Source: Lucinisca nassula
Taxonomy: Eukaryota > Mollusca > Bivalvia > Lucinida > Lucinidae
NCBI GenBank assembly: GCA_963580285.1
Contig: OY757015.1
Coordinates: forward strand, 128,804,188 to 128,868,187
Length of the DNA: 64,000 nucleotides
Direction: 5' to 3'
Below, in pieces: positions 1 to 9,712 of this stretch. The notes below the pieces were generated by a model that had not been told where the DNA came from, made no database searches, and worked only from the letters and a program-made list of their open reading frames with translations. The position numbers were made by a program, and so were the translations under genes. How positions within the stretch are numbered: the stretch's first letter is position 1; each line of letters opens with the position of its first letter.

Positions 1-33
1 GCTGGAGCAAAAGAAAACCAACAGTTAGACTCC
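1..33 (-). mobile_element. PLE 3'-region fragment at window edge
   Basis: The first 33 bases match the stretch found just 3' of the reverse transcriptase in the PLE copies (compare 6361-6393 and 51035-51065, same orientation). It is cut by the window edge and by unrelated sequence after the match. From here to about 960 the sequence is AT-rich with a poly-T tract and shows no gene or repeat I recognise. Confidence 0.6.
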
Positions 34-318
34 CGCGTCAGGGTCTCGAAGAACCTTTTACACTAGAAGTATGGACATTATTATTTCAATAGATTGACGC
101 GAAATAGAAACTACTTTTTATTCTTCTCTCCTGACATTACACATGGATTATTCAGTTAAACATTACTAATTAAGGGTTTGGATATCTTTGGTCATAATCC
201 TGTAACACTTTAAAGAAAATCTGATGTTCAATATTAACGTTTTGGGGAAAAAATGTAAGAAAAGTACATTATTCACAAAATCTGTTTGCAATCGAACTTT
301 GACTACAACGTTTGTCCC

Positions 319-354
319 TTTTTTTTCTTTTTTTTTTTTTTTTTGTCTTTTTTT
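319..354. repeat. poly-T/poly-A tract
   Basis: Nearly pure T run interrupted by single C and G bases. It could be the A-tail of an old minus-strand retroposon, but no body is recognisable next to it. Confidence 0.7.
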
Positions 355-980
355 CACATACATAATATGTCAAAAGAAAGAATAAAAAAGGAACACAAAA
401 TCAAAACATTAACGAGAAACAAACATTCTATTGAAATTTCAAAAACTTTTTTTTTCAGTGAAAATTTCAAAGCTATATTTCTAGCCAAGAAACGACCCAT
501 AAGTGCCTTTAATCGTTTCAGCATCTTCAGTTTTGTCTCAAATATTGATTAAAACAATTGTTACAATCCGAATCGCCATACTTTTCGCTCATTTCCGGTC
601 TTTTAGTCCAATATTTGCAAGTCGGTAACATTTCAACCATTGCGTAAAATTTGACTTTATAAACTATATTCTTAGTGTTAGATAATGAATAACAATTGGT
701 AAAAATGAGAATCACATTCGCGACACAAAAATGTTTGACACTTTGGAAACATTGACCCAATGCCTTGGATCCTGAATCTTACCCGTAGCTATCATTAAAC
801 ATTTTATGCAATAAATCAAAAGCGAGATCTCCCTGTTGATAATTTATATAAGTGATATTCAAATTTCTTTTAAAAGTTTTGCCAGAAACAATTTAAAAAT
901 GAATGTATAGTTCTATTTCCCGTCAGTATATCGGGTGTATTTGTGGTCTTGTGTAAATGGAAACATACAACGCGGCATAT

Positions 981-1208
981 CGGGCGTCCGTGGCCTAATG
1001 GGAATGTGCGCTGACTCTTAATCATTAGGTCTCACACTGCTGTGGTAATAGCCTGGCTCGGGTCACATGTGAGACGCCAAGTTCTGGAACGGAAGGTCAG
1101 GTGACTTTCCTCCGGGTTCTCCGGTTTTCGACAACCTCTGAATAACGATCGGCTGGATATGAATGACATGATCTTGAAATGGTCGTAAAACCAAAACCAA
1201 TAAAACAA
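981..1208 (+). mobile_element. SINE-C, tRNA-derived, with 11-bp target duplication
   Basis: The tRNA-like head begins GGCGTCCGTGGCCTAATGGG (A-box-like). It is followed by the family core with the CTCCGGGTTCTCCGG motif and an A/C-rich tail (CCAATAAAACAAAC). An 11-bp direct repeat, ACGCGGCATAT, flanks it at 970-980 and 1209-1219 and marks it as a retroposed insertion. Family membership follows from copies at 40219-40457, 21240-21463 and 41533-41722. Confidence 0.85.
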
Positions 1209-1469
1209 ACGCGGCATATGCAATGTGCGAGAACTCATTAGAGTCTGGATGTGCACCCATGCAGTCCTATCAGTGCTTTCCCTAATGGCTTCGTTGTTAC
1301 ACCATAATCCACGGATGACTATTCTGAATTGTGAGGTAGTACGAAATCATTACTCAGACCACACCATGACACACATAAAAACCGTTACCTTAAATCAGAC
1401 TAAATTATACCCGTTTAGTCTAAGCAATATTTTGTATTATTGTGTGTGTGTGTTTAGAGTTTAACCTTA

Positions 1470-1592
1470 GGTCATACAAAGACGGGACCTCGGTTAAAAG
1501 ACTCATCCGACAGTCTGGGGAAGCCAAGAATCGAATCAACGACCCCTGCTTTATGGGGCGAGAAGATTAACCACTGAACCACTGAGGCATCT
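1470..1592 (-). mobile_element. SINE-A copy, diverged, 3' truncated
   Basis: The reverse complement resembles the SINE-A unit: tRNA-like head, then the CTTTTAACCGAGGTCCCGTC segment and TATGACCT. It is more diverged than the copy at 33668-33834 and lacks the GGTGGGACGTAAAAC tail. Confidence 0.7.
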
Positions 1593-2039
1593 TTTATATT
1601 AATGTGCCAAACATCTATAGAAGACTTTACGACGTCTTCGGTTGCTAAGGAAAAGCGATCCCATACTGCAGTATTCTCGCGCATGCGCAAATTTCGTAGG
1701 GCAGAAAGCACTTAACTTTTGCTAAAAGCTAAAAACAGTGGCCCTAGTCATCAATTGTGTAGACAAAAAAACTAATTTACCCGATGTTTAAAAGTTGCAG
1801 CTGACATTCAATGCTATCACATATTCTTGTACCCACGCTGCACAAACAGGAAAAGCAGTGAAAATGTTTTCCATCGTCAACAAATATGATAGATTGGTTA
1901 AGAAGATCAATCGTGCAGTGCCAAAATCGGGACATAAAATGCTAGATAAGACGGATTATAGCATCGTCAACACCACGACAGAGGGTGCAGTGCAAATTTC
2001 ATATCATGTTCGAGTATTGAGTTTCATTCATAGCTTAGC

Positions 2040-2352
2040 CAGCAAAGAATGTCGGGCCACCGTCTGGCCGACAGCGATATGGCGTAGTTACGTCGTATCA
2101 CTATCACTGCCTATCTGAAGTTTGCCCGCTGTTTTGTGCTGGCGTCAGGCCGACAGCAATACAGTGTTACCACGTCGTATCGCTGTCGGCCCGACGTTGG
2201 CTTGCTATTTTGCACTGGCTGGGAGCATCCTATCTTGTACTACCACAGCCTGCAGAGAATGTCAGCCCAGCGTCCAGAGATGCGAGGTGGTAACGTCGTA
2301 TCGCTGTCGGTCTGACGTTGGCCCGCTGTTTGGTGCTGGCTGGGACATCTCA
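2040..2352. repeat. Degenerate tandem repeat (ACGTCGTATCGCTGTCGGCC units)
   Basis: The motif ACGTCGTATC(G/A)CT(G/A)TC followed by a 'GCCCGCTGTTTTGTGCTGGC'-like block recurs at about 2091, 2170 and 2293, spaced roughly 80 and 123 bp. GC content is clearly above the surroundings. Open frames across it have no recognisable domain and are a by-product of the repeat. Confidence 0.65.
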
Positions 2353-2430
2353 CCCATTTTCTTATATGTTGTGCTTTAAGATAATTCTGTCTGTCGCACC
2401 TTATCCTGTTTACTCAAGCACATCCTTTAC

Positions 2431-2640
2431 ACCGCCCCCGCCCACCGGGACTGGAGAAATAGATTAGTCTGCACGATGCTTTCACGCAGAGCTGATACCC
2501 TATTGGTTTCATTGGGCGCCAGGGATTGAGATGTCATTTCATCTCGATGTCGGGTAAACGTCCCACAAAATTGGAAGCAACGTCTTCAAAATGACATAAA
2601 TGGTGTTGACGGGGACGTTAAACGTCAAATCAAACAAAAC
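2431..2640 (+). mobile_element. SINE-B copy with internal deletion
   Basis: It starts with GCCCCCGCCCACCGGGAC and ends with GGGGACGTTAAACGTCAAATC plus a CAAA tail. The middle third, which carries CCGCTTAGAGGATCTAAGCC in other copies, is missing: the sequence jumps from GAGCTGATACC to CTATTGGTTTC. Confidence 0.85.
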
Positions 2641-2681
2641 ACCTTTTACAAGAAGCATAGGCGAAGCAAGATACTTGCATG

Positions 2682-2760
<79 letters not shown>

Positions 2761-2773
2761 TTTCTCTCTCTCT
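2682..2773. repeat. (CT)n microsatellite
   Basis: About 70 bp of pure CT, an 11-T run, then a short TCTC tail. No gene is recognisable between here and 3460. Confidence 0.95.
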
Positions 2774-3459
2774 TGACTGCTTCATTCACAATCGGACATT
2801 AAATGCATTCGTAGAATGCACACTGTTGTTTTTGCAAGCAATTACTTTTTTCCGTCTGTCGCATAAGTACTTCTACTCTTGAGCCTGCACAGGGTATGCC
2901 ACTCTATTTTGAGGATGTACAAGGTGTGTATTTCATAGCACCGGCAGGGTGGCGTGGGGTGGGCGGGGCGGATCAGTTTATGGCGTGATCCGGACCCACA
3001 GTTTACAAACCCAGCAAATGACAATATCAAAGCGGTTAGGTACACATAAACATAACCGAACTCAAAAGTTGGCTATTTTGTGTCACAACAAATACGTAGA
3101 TTTGCTCGATTTTGACAATACATTGTACATCCGGTACATTTAAATATGGAAAATCCTTTTCCACGGTATTTTTGATTTGTTGTAATACCGTTGTTGTGTT
3201 TATGGCGATAACTGTTATGGCATAGTGACTCATTTTTTTCAAGCAATATTTACAAAAATACAGTGTAGTTTCACTTTACACTTGAGACTTTTTTCCCTAC
3301 ACAAACTGCGCATGCGCGAAAATCGGACTGGCGTTGCTAGGAAGTGAAAGTGCCTTAATTAAGTCATCTATAGTTCATAACGACCCAAGAATATAAAAGC
3401 ACAGTCACAGAGAAAATGGAAAAAATATGGATGAATGTTGTATGAATAACTAGAAAGTA

Positions 3460-3808
3460 TTGGTTTCGTCTTATCACACCCTTTATCATTACTACCGCTG
3501 CTACTGGATAGGACAAACGCAATTACACCATATTGATAAATCCGGTAGTTCAGAAAAGGGCTACAGCATGGGCCTCGTCGTGTATTTTCGACGGATCATC
3601 AAATTTAACAATTTTAAGAAAGGATTAATCAAGTATGACTCACTAGACTAAGGGTCTGTTGGTTTTGTCTTATCAGGCCCTTCATCGTTACTACCGCTGC
3701 TCTTCGATGGGACAAGTGCAATGCATGCAGCCACCCTATCAGAAAAGGGCTACTGCATGAGCTTCTTTGGCGTATTTTCGACTGGCCATCTCGTTTAACA
3801 ATTTAACG
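3460..3808 (+). repeat. Diverged tandem duplication, two units of about 150-200 bp
   Basis: 3460-3616 and 3660-3808 align in direct orientation. They share GTCTTATCA, TTACTACCGCTGCT, AGAAAAGGGCTAC, GTATTTTCGAC and TTTAACAATTT in the same order. No protein family is recognisable. The sequence 3809-4440 is AT-rich with no feature seen. Confidence 0.7.
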
Positions 3809-4440
3809 CTATACCCGAGTAAGCCTCGTTTTATTAAAAAAAAACATACAAAAATACAAGCCTAACCCAGGATTCCAGTCCAGGTCCAGATTCTATAGAT
3901 ATCCCTATTACGCAACACACTGACCTCATCGTGATAGAATTAACTTAAATTTTCTATGAGTAAGTTACCTGGATATCTACAAATCAATGGTATATAGTCA
4001 TGTGGACTTTAGCATGGAAGACTTTTTAAGCTTTATAACTTTGGATGTAATAAAGAATTGACAGTAAAAGGACAGTTTCTCCCATTCTGGCCAAACGCCT
4101 AGCACAAATAAAACACATACCACGAAATATATGACAAGAAAAACAATGACGATAAAAAAAAACAACACAAAATAAACTTTGACATTGAAAAATCAGTTCA
4201 AATTCACTTGGGTGGACAGTACGCGGCCACAACTCTTGCCCTTAGTCATGTCGTTGTTTGAAGCTTAACCCAATTTGTATGGGAAACCCTAAATAGCGAT
4301 TATTGCAGTGACCTTAACTGTTTATAAAATGTAAAATTGTTTTCCAAAACGATTTTGAAGATAACACAACCTCACACCCATTACTTTTGCTGTGAACTCC
4401 TGCTATATATTAGGCGAAAGATTCCATTTAGTACAAAGAA

Positions 4441-4601
4441 GCCTCCGTGGTGAAGTGGTTATGCTACTCGCCTTGTAAACCAGGGACTGCAAGATCGATC
4501 CCGGGCTTCTCCAGACTTTCGGACGAGTCTTTAAACCGAGGTTCCGTCTCCGTATGACCTTAGCTTTTGGTGGGACGAAATCTCAAACACTCACTCACTC
4601 C
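4441..4601 (+). mobile_element. SINE-A copy, near full length
   Basis: tRNA-like head GCCTCCGTGGTGAAGTGGTT (A box) with GATCGATCCCGGGC (B box). The body CTTTAAACCGAGGTTCCGTC follows, then a GGTGGGACGAAATCTCAAAC tail and short (ACTC)n. The pol III box order and spacing fit a tRNA-derived SINE. Confidence 0.85.
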
Positions 4602-4767
4602 AGTAGAAAATTAGTTAAATCCGTTCACAAGGAGTCGATATAGATGCGTGCTCACGCAATCAGTACAAGAGTGCCGATTTGTCGTCGTTGGAGTCGTCAA
4701 AGGTAAGTGCAAATGCATGACCCGCCCGGTTTCGTAAGAGATTTGACTTTACTCCTGCGAGGACGCC

Positions 4768-5044
4768 ATTACGAAAACAAGCCTACGCAAATACATTGTA
4801 AGTTTTACCGCCAGAAAAATAATAAATTTAAGATAAAAAGTGTGATATTTTTCTGATTTCTGCTCAAAATATAGATTGTGGGTACACATTAGAACCGCCT
4901 CGATCAGGCGGTTCTAACGAGTACTCACAATCTATATTTTAGAGTAGAAATAAGAAAAGTAGGGCTGACCCCTGTAAACCCCAGTTTTACTATACAGAAG
5001 TAGGGTTCAACGGGGTCAAAATTAAATAGGCGTGTTTTCGTAAT
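4768..5044 (+). mobile_element. MITE-1, complete copy with terminal inverted repeats
   Basis: Terminal inverted repeats: ATTACGAAAACAAGCCTA on the left, TAGGCGTGTTTTCGTAAT on the right. The centre is a long hairpin built on ACTCGTTAGAACCGCCTC and its complement. It has no coding capacity. It ends 53 bp from the splice donor of the exon at 5097-5162, so it sits in that gene's intron. Confidence 0.85.
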
Positions 5045-5096
5045 GTACATGTAAAAGACATTGTGATCTTTTTCAGAATCCGAGAAAACGTCTTAC

Positions 5097-5162
5097 CGCA
5101 CACATCATTTGGCGAGCGTGATTAGCGTATGACGCCGACATGATGATTCTTGCATCTTTCCT
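5097..5162 (-). CDS. GABBR1-like: Exon of GABA-B-type receptor, ligand-binding domain
   Basis: Most downstream exon visible of a minus-strand gene. The reverse complement reads polypyrimidine-AG, 66 coding bases, then GTAAGA donor. It is phase 0 at both ends and encodes 22 residues beginning RKDARIIMSASY. This aligns without gaps to the segment RQDARIIVGLFYETEA of vertebrate GABA-B receptor 1, after the second beta-strand of the lower lobe. The tyrosine corresponding to GBR1b Y250, a ligand-contact residue, is kept. The next exon, expected to encode the KYVW..GWY region, was not found between 1 and 5096, so the gene probably runs past the window edge. Homology is by eye from memory of the family; splice sites are read directly. 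Confidence 0.85.
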
Positions 5163-5282
5163 CTGAAAAAGAAAATGATTGCCATAAGCCAAACTAGTAT
5201 CCAGCACGTGCAATTACATACTCACTCAGACTGAAAACTTTTCCAGTAAACGTATCAAAATAATCAATCGAATGCATCGCGT

Positions 5283-5625
5283 CAACAAGTCCATGAAACA
5301 AACACTCCCTCAACCCCACTTTATATAGGGAAACTTTGGGTTTACGGGTGTAAACAGTATTTTTCTTATATCTGCTCCAAAACATAGGTTGCTTTACTAC
5401 GGTCATTCTCTTCCTTCCGCTGATTCAAGAAGGGCAGTTGACAGGTTCTGGCAAAGGAATGTGCAATGTAGTGTTTAACGTATAAGCCTGCCCAGGAAAA
5501 GAGCGGATAGGTAAATCGACCGGCTCCAAAAAGACCTATATAGTGTTGACTGAGCCGTTAAACTCCAATACAAACAAACAAACAAACAAACATAGGTTGT
5601 GTGTACTCGTTAGACCGCTTCAATG
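5283..5625 (-). mobile_element. MITE-1b copy, interrupted by a SINE
   Basis: The left end AACAAGTCCATGAAAC and the CCCCACTTTATATA block match the MITE-1b arm at 27171-27432. The element breaks at ACATAGGTTG, resumes after the SINE at 5586, and carries the hairpin only as far as about 5625. The right arm is missing. 5626-5895 shows nothing recognisable. Confidence 0.75.
5392..5585 (+). mobile_element. SINE-E copy, 5' truncated, with target duplication
   Basis: The 3' two thirds of the family seen complete at 56716-57044 (minus). It carries TCCGCTGATTCAAGAAGGGC, AAGCCTGCCCAGG, GTGTTGACTGAGCCGTTAAAC and a CAAA tail. The direct repeat ACATAGGTTG (5382-5391 and 5586-5595) is the duplicated target inside MITE-1b, so the SINE is the younger insertion. 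Confidence 0.85.
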
Positions 5626-5895
5626 GGGAAAAAATTAAGCTCGACGCAAAATTATAACATGTTGCGTCGTAACATTTTGCGGCGAAGACACAGCATGCAT
5701 TAATCGAAAGCTTTATAAGGCTTCCTGAATGGCTTTAAGCGGTAAACAGTTAAGTTATGAGTTATCTGAAAATTAGTCTTAGGACTTACTCCCAAACATT
5801 TGCTCAATCTGAGCAAACCAACTTTATCAAATATTGCTGTTGCCTTGCTGGTATAGAAATACTGGCATGAGGTTGTAATTAATCCTGATTTACTC

Positions 5896-6972
5896 AAAGT
5901 AGAAGTAAAACAAAGATCAGGAATTGATACAATTAACTTACTCCATCCATAAAAGACACCAAAGGGAAAGAAATACAAACATTAAGCGACCAGACCATAA
6001 TGGAAACCTAAACAAAGGAAGGCCATATGGACAGTTACTTTCCCACAAAATGGCCATATGGCCATCCAAAATTAAAAGACACAAGTGATACACACAGTAA
6101 GTAACAAACAACAACATAAACAAATCGCCACAGAAGAGCCGCCTTGGAACGGTCAGTGGAAGATTTCCACTGGGGGGCTTAAATCGATTTTACGTGGCCA
6201 CAATCCTCGCCCTTACTTCCGTCGCGATATAGACAAATAATTTGTTCAGTCCGCATGAAGGCCTCCTAACTCATCAGTGCAACATCTCCGTGAACACAGA
6301 AATCAAAGAACCACAGAGGTGAGACAACGGTGAGGACTCGACAGCAAGAAACCACTGAAATGCTGGAGCAAAAGAAAACCAACAGTTAGACTCCGATGAG
6401 CCCGACCAGAGACAGAGCATCAGGCACCAACCAACATTATCTCTTTAATTTTCAATAAGTCTTTACGTTGGAGCCGTCATAGAATCTGAGGCCTGACCCA
6501 CCGGCGTGCAATTAAAGAGGGAAGCAAAGTTGCCAACCGTGATTGGGTTAACTACCATGCATGCAGTCTGTCGTATAATATCCATGTTGTACCCAATCTT
6601 TTTATATCGAAGAATGATTTTACGAAATTGGGTGCTGAAGTCATTGCGGTTATATATTTTTCTGAATTTATATAATAAGTCACCATAAAATTCGGGTTCC
6701 GATAGACCTTGTTGCAGAAGAGATTTAAGTCCAATATTGAATTTTGAAATTAAATCAGAATGGCGTCTATAAAATTTTGAAAAGGCTTTGCGTAGTTTAT
6801 GGTACCGATAACCCTGATTAAGGAGTTTAGCCGTTAATAATTTATTACGAGTGTTGAAGTCAGTTACATGACTACACACTCTAGCAAATCGAATTAATTG
6901 CGAAATATAAACGCCATAGGATGGCGCACGAGGAACATCACCATCCAAAAAAGGAAAATTTACAATCTCAAA
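5896..6972 (-). mobile_element. Penelope-like element, 5'-truncated copy
   Basis: It carries the last ~165 codons of the PLE open reading frame (minus strand, 6463 to about 6972), then the 3' region and long-terminal-region sequence, ending at CTTCTACTTT. The protein matches the C-terminal part of the copy at 17351-18652 almost residue for residue (VGIYISQ-type region, RYHKLRKAFSKFYRRHSDL, stop after DSMTAPT). The break at about 6972 lies inside the RT ORF, so this piece lacks the YLDD active site and cannot encode an active enzyme. Five-prime truncation is usual for target-primed retroelements. Confidence 0.9.
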
Positions 6973-7088
6973 GAACTTTACAGCCAAACATGCTAGAGGT
7001 TTTAAATTAGACAGTGCAGTACAAGACTGAAATGTTCATCCTAGTAAAGGTATACACATCAGTTAATTTTGTACCAGAAACTCCTAAA

Positions 7089-7386
7089 GCCCCCGCCCAT
7101 AGGGGCTTGAAGAAATATATGGGCTGCATGATGCTTCCACGCAGAGCTGAATTCGGCCCGCACACTAGTACTGGTAAACCGCTTAGAGGATCTAAGCCTG
7201 TCCAGGAACCGCGGTGCGAGGCGGACCGTCCATGCTAATAAACCCTTGGTTTCATTGGGCGACAGGGCTTGAGATGTCATTTCATCTCAATGTCGGGTAA
7301 AAGTCCCACAAAATTGGAAGCAACGTCTCCAAAATGACCTTTACAGTGTTGACGGGGACGTAAAACCTTAAATCAAACAAACAAAA
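7089..7386 (+). mobile_element. SINE-B, full length, 16-bp target duplication
   Basis: Reference copy of the family at 298 bp. It begins AGCCCCCGCCCATAGGGGC, has CCGCTTAGAGGATCTAAGCC in the middle, and ends GGGACGTAAAACCTTAAATC plus a CAAA tail. The 16-bp direct repeat ACCAGAAACTCCTAAA (7073-7088, 7387-7402) proves insertion by target-primed reverse transcription. A tRNA-like head is not obvious; a B-box-like GGTTCGA(G/A) occurs in related copies (33974, 43852), so its pol III origin is unsettled. Confidence 0.92.
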
Positions 7387-7420
7387 ACCAGAAACTCCTA
7401 AACGGGCAATTGGCAAATTG

Positions 7421-7480
7421 TGCAGGCCCAGATCAGACGCCGCAGAACGGGGCGTCTGATCAGGCCTACAGTGTTTGCAA
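7421..7480. repeat. Hairpin repeat (CAGATCAGACGCC family)
   Basis: AGGCCCAGATCAGACGCC pairs with GGCGTCTGATCAGGCCT across a short loop. Relatives, often with flanking AACAGTGTAGA/CTACACTGTTTGC arms, lie near 13235, 21665, 24255, 43205 and 57820. No TIR ends are clear at this copy. Confidence 0.6.
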
Positions 7481-7827
7481 AAAGTTAAGCCATTTTCCAA
7501 ATAAAATTTGAAGAAAACAACCTGTCACCCCAAAACTTTGAAGTGGACTCCAGCTATATATAAGGAAGAAAATTCATTTGGTACGAACACCCCTGTATAC
7601 ACCCCTGTATACACCACATCTTACGCAAAAACATTGGAGTTTCGCGGGGTATACTTTATCTGCTTCAGTTTCGCTAAAAATGTAGAGGGTATTGGTTTGA
7701 ACTGCCTCATAAATGCAAACGCGCACTGACTACAGTCAAACTTCGAATTACTGAGGTTTACTTTTTGTGCCATGTCATAAGGGATGGTGGGATCACTTAA
7801 GGGTCTCTTCGCGATCTTCTATAGATT

Positions 7828-7926
7828 AAAGGTATGTTGTGTCTACTCATTAGAATCGCCTCATTGAGGTGATTCTAGCGAGTCCACACAGCATATTGTT
7901 TCAAGATAAAATGAGAAAAAAAACAT
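7828..7926. mobile_element. MITE-1 hairpin core fragment
   Basis: TAGAATCGCCTCATTGAGG and its complement form the hairpin, flanked by the usual A-rich GAGAAAAAAAAC block. The ends are lost, and the right side abuts MITE-3. Confidence 0.65.
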
Positions 7927-8170
7927 ATATAGGCCCCGTCAAGCGATTTTGGTACTTATCGCCTATGCGAGGAGCGAAGGTTCAGGCGCGCCTGCGCATC
8001 CGCGCAGTCTCGCCAGAACCTTCGCTGCTCGCTCATACAAGCAGTGAATCAAGAGGAACCTTCAGACAGAAAGCCATATCCCTGGCCCCTCTGAATGGCT
8101 GGGTATGCGCAGTTCAAATTTGTCATGACAGAATGCTCGAAGACACAAATTCGCTTGGCGGGGCTCATAT
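7927..8170 (-). mobile_element. MITE-3, complete copy
   Basis: Terminal inverted repeats of about 22 bp: AGGCCCCGTCAAGCGATTTT against AAATTCGCTTGGCGGGGCT. It contains an internal GC-rich hairpin (GCGAAGGTTC ... GAACCTTCGC). It is about 90% like the second copy at 35940-36181 in opposite orientation. The long open frames across both copies are repeat artefacts. 8171-8509 resembles the 'GGCGGCCATTTTGGTCATGTGAC' repeats at 49.1-49.9 kb. Confidence 0.85.
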
Positions 8171-8509
8171 TATTCTAATTGGATATCTGGAGCTTTGGGA
8201 GATGTTCTCAAGGGACTCCAGAATTAGTTCAAATTATCTATGATATGTGAACTATCCGGGTTTGAGTTATCCAAGCTTCATCGGCCGTTTGCTTCCTGAG
8301 AAGAAGATTTCTAAAGGTTTTTGCCATCTACTGGCATGGCGGTCATCTTGGTCATCTGACCAAGATTCCATGAATGAACTTTCTTTCCTCCAACACATGG
8401 TTCCACATATAATTTGGTTCCAATTGGCCTAGCAGTTTCTGAGGAGATTTCGTTTGAAAAATGCTGATGAATACGACAACGACGACGGACGACTGCCAAT
8501 CCTATAGGC

Positions 8510-8822
8510 TGCCCCCGGCCACGGCCCATTGAGGCTTGAAGAAATAAAATGGCTACATGATGCTTCCACGCAGAGCTGAAACCGACCGCACACAAGTACT
8601 GATAAACCTCTTAGAGGAAATAAGCCTGCCCAGGTAAAGCGGTGTACGTCCATATAAACCCTATTGGTTTCATTGGGCGACAGGGCTTGAGAAGTCATTC
8701 CATCTCAGTATCGAGTATAGTCACATAAAAATGGAAGCAACGTCTCCAAATTGACCTATACAGTGTTTATGGGGGGTGGGGGGGGGTGTTGGGGCGTTAA
8801 ACCTAAAATCAAAGAAACAAAC
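8510..8822 (+). mobile_element. SINE-B copy, diverged, G-run insertion
   Basis: Family blocks in order: GGCCCATTGAGGCTTGAAG, CCACGCAGAGCTGAAACC, AAACCCTATTGGTTTCATTG, AAAATCAAAGAAACAAAC. Near the 3' end the GTTGACGGGGACG segment has expanded into a G-rich run (8761-8792). No gene or repeat is recognised from 8823 to 9124. Confidence 0.8.
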
Positions 8823-9124
8823 AGCATGCTGTCTCTAAAGTGAAAGTTTCATGAATGAATATTTAGTTGCCATATGCTTAGGCAATTAGTTAGTCTTATC
8901 AGTGTGAAACAGATTTATTGAAGTTCATTTAGACAAATGAAAATAAATCTAGCTGTTCTTCTGGAGAGGCTAAAATGCCCATACCTGGATTTTCTGGTTA
9001 GTAAAATTCAGGAGTAAAATGGGGGTGAAGTAGAAGCATCTAGAGCTTGGATGACCGCTTCTCTGCATTTCTCATGCCAACTAACTGCGAGGCATTTCAG
9101 TGACAAACAATCTCCATCAATATT

Positions 9125-9275
9125 AATATAATGTTATTAATCAAGTAATTTCGTATTGGCCCAGGTACAGGTCCGAGGTCTGCTGTATTGGCACGAGGCC
9201 GAAGGCCGAGGCCAATACAGCTGACCGAGGACATGTAACTGGGCCAATACGAAAGCACTTGATTAATGACAATTT
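9125..9275. repeat. Foldback element with GC-rich centre
   Basis: TTAATCAAGTAATTTCGTATTGGCCC is matched at the far end by its imperfect complement (GGGCCAATACGAAAGCACTTGATTAA). The centre is GAGGCCGAAGGCCGAGGCC. This is a near-perfect 150-bp foldback with no ORF. The architecture matches 22260-22510 and 27520-27660. Confidence 0.75.
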
Positions 9276-9580
9276 TATTAATTGACGCAATTAAAACCAT
9301 GATTTTGATTTTTGAATATTGGTTGACCTTGTGTAATATAGGATAATCAATTAATAATGACCGGTACAATCCTAAGAGAGACCTCACACGGCACTATATC
9401 TAACTATCAATAACACTTTACGGAAATCAAAGCACTGACACCATTGGTGGGTTGATATATTGCACTATCATTCTATATGTGGGGCCGGAATAAAACAATC
9501 ATTTTAAAGCCTTTATCATTGCCGAGGAAAATAGCAAAGTGTCACAAAGTTATCGTGTCCGAACTGAAACAAACACGTAC

Positions 9581-9682
9581 CTTCAGGCTTTGAAGCCTTG
9601 TAAGTGGATCATGGTCGAATATTTCCTCGGATATAATTTCGATATCCGTCCCTTGAAGACTCTGGACTAAGTTGTCCGTCAC
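9581..9682 (-). CDS. GABBR1-like: Exon of GABA-B-type receptor, ligand-binding domain
   Basis: On the minus strand, TTTCTTTACTTCAG precedes 102 coding bases ending CTGAAG, followed by donor GTACGT. It is phase 0 at both ends and encodes 34 residues starting VTDNLVQSLQGTDIEIISEE. The match is to [20 protein letters not shown] and on to the NLK end of the same segment in vertebrate GABA-B receptor 1, i.e. the inter-lobe helix and following strand of the Venus-flytrap domain. It joins in frame between the exons at 26770-26940 and 5097-5162. The branch/polypyrimidine side is only about 30 bp from the end of a 1.8-kb inverted-repeat element (9713-11491). Confidence 0.9.
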
Positions 9683-9712
9683 CTGAAGTAAAGAAATACT
9701 GTTGAAAACCAG

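Noticed and set aside
1795..2379. Two consecutive open frames of 107 and 85 codons
   Set aside because: They lie in a GC-rich degenerate tandem repeat; no protein similarity recognised.
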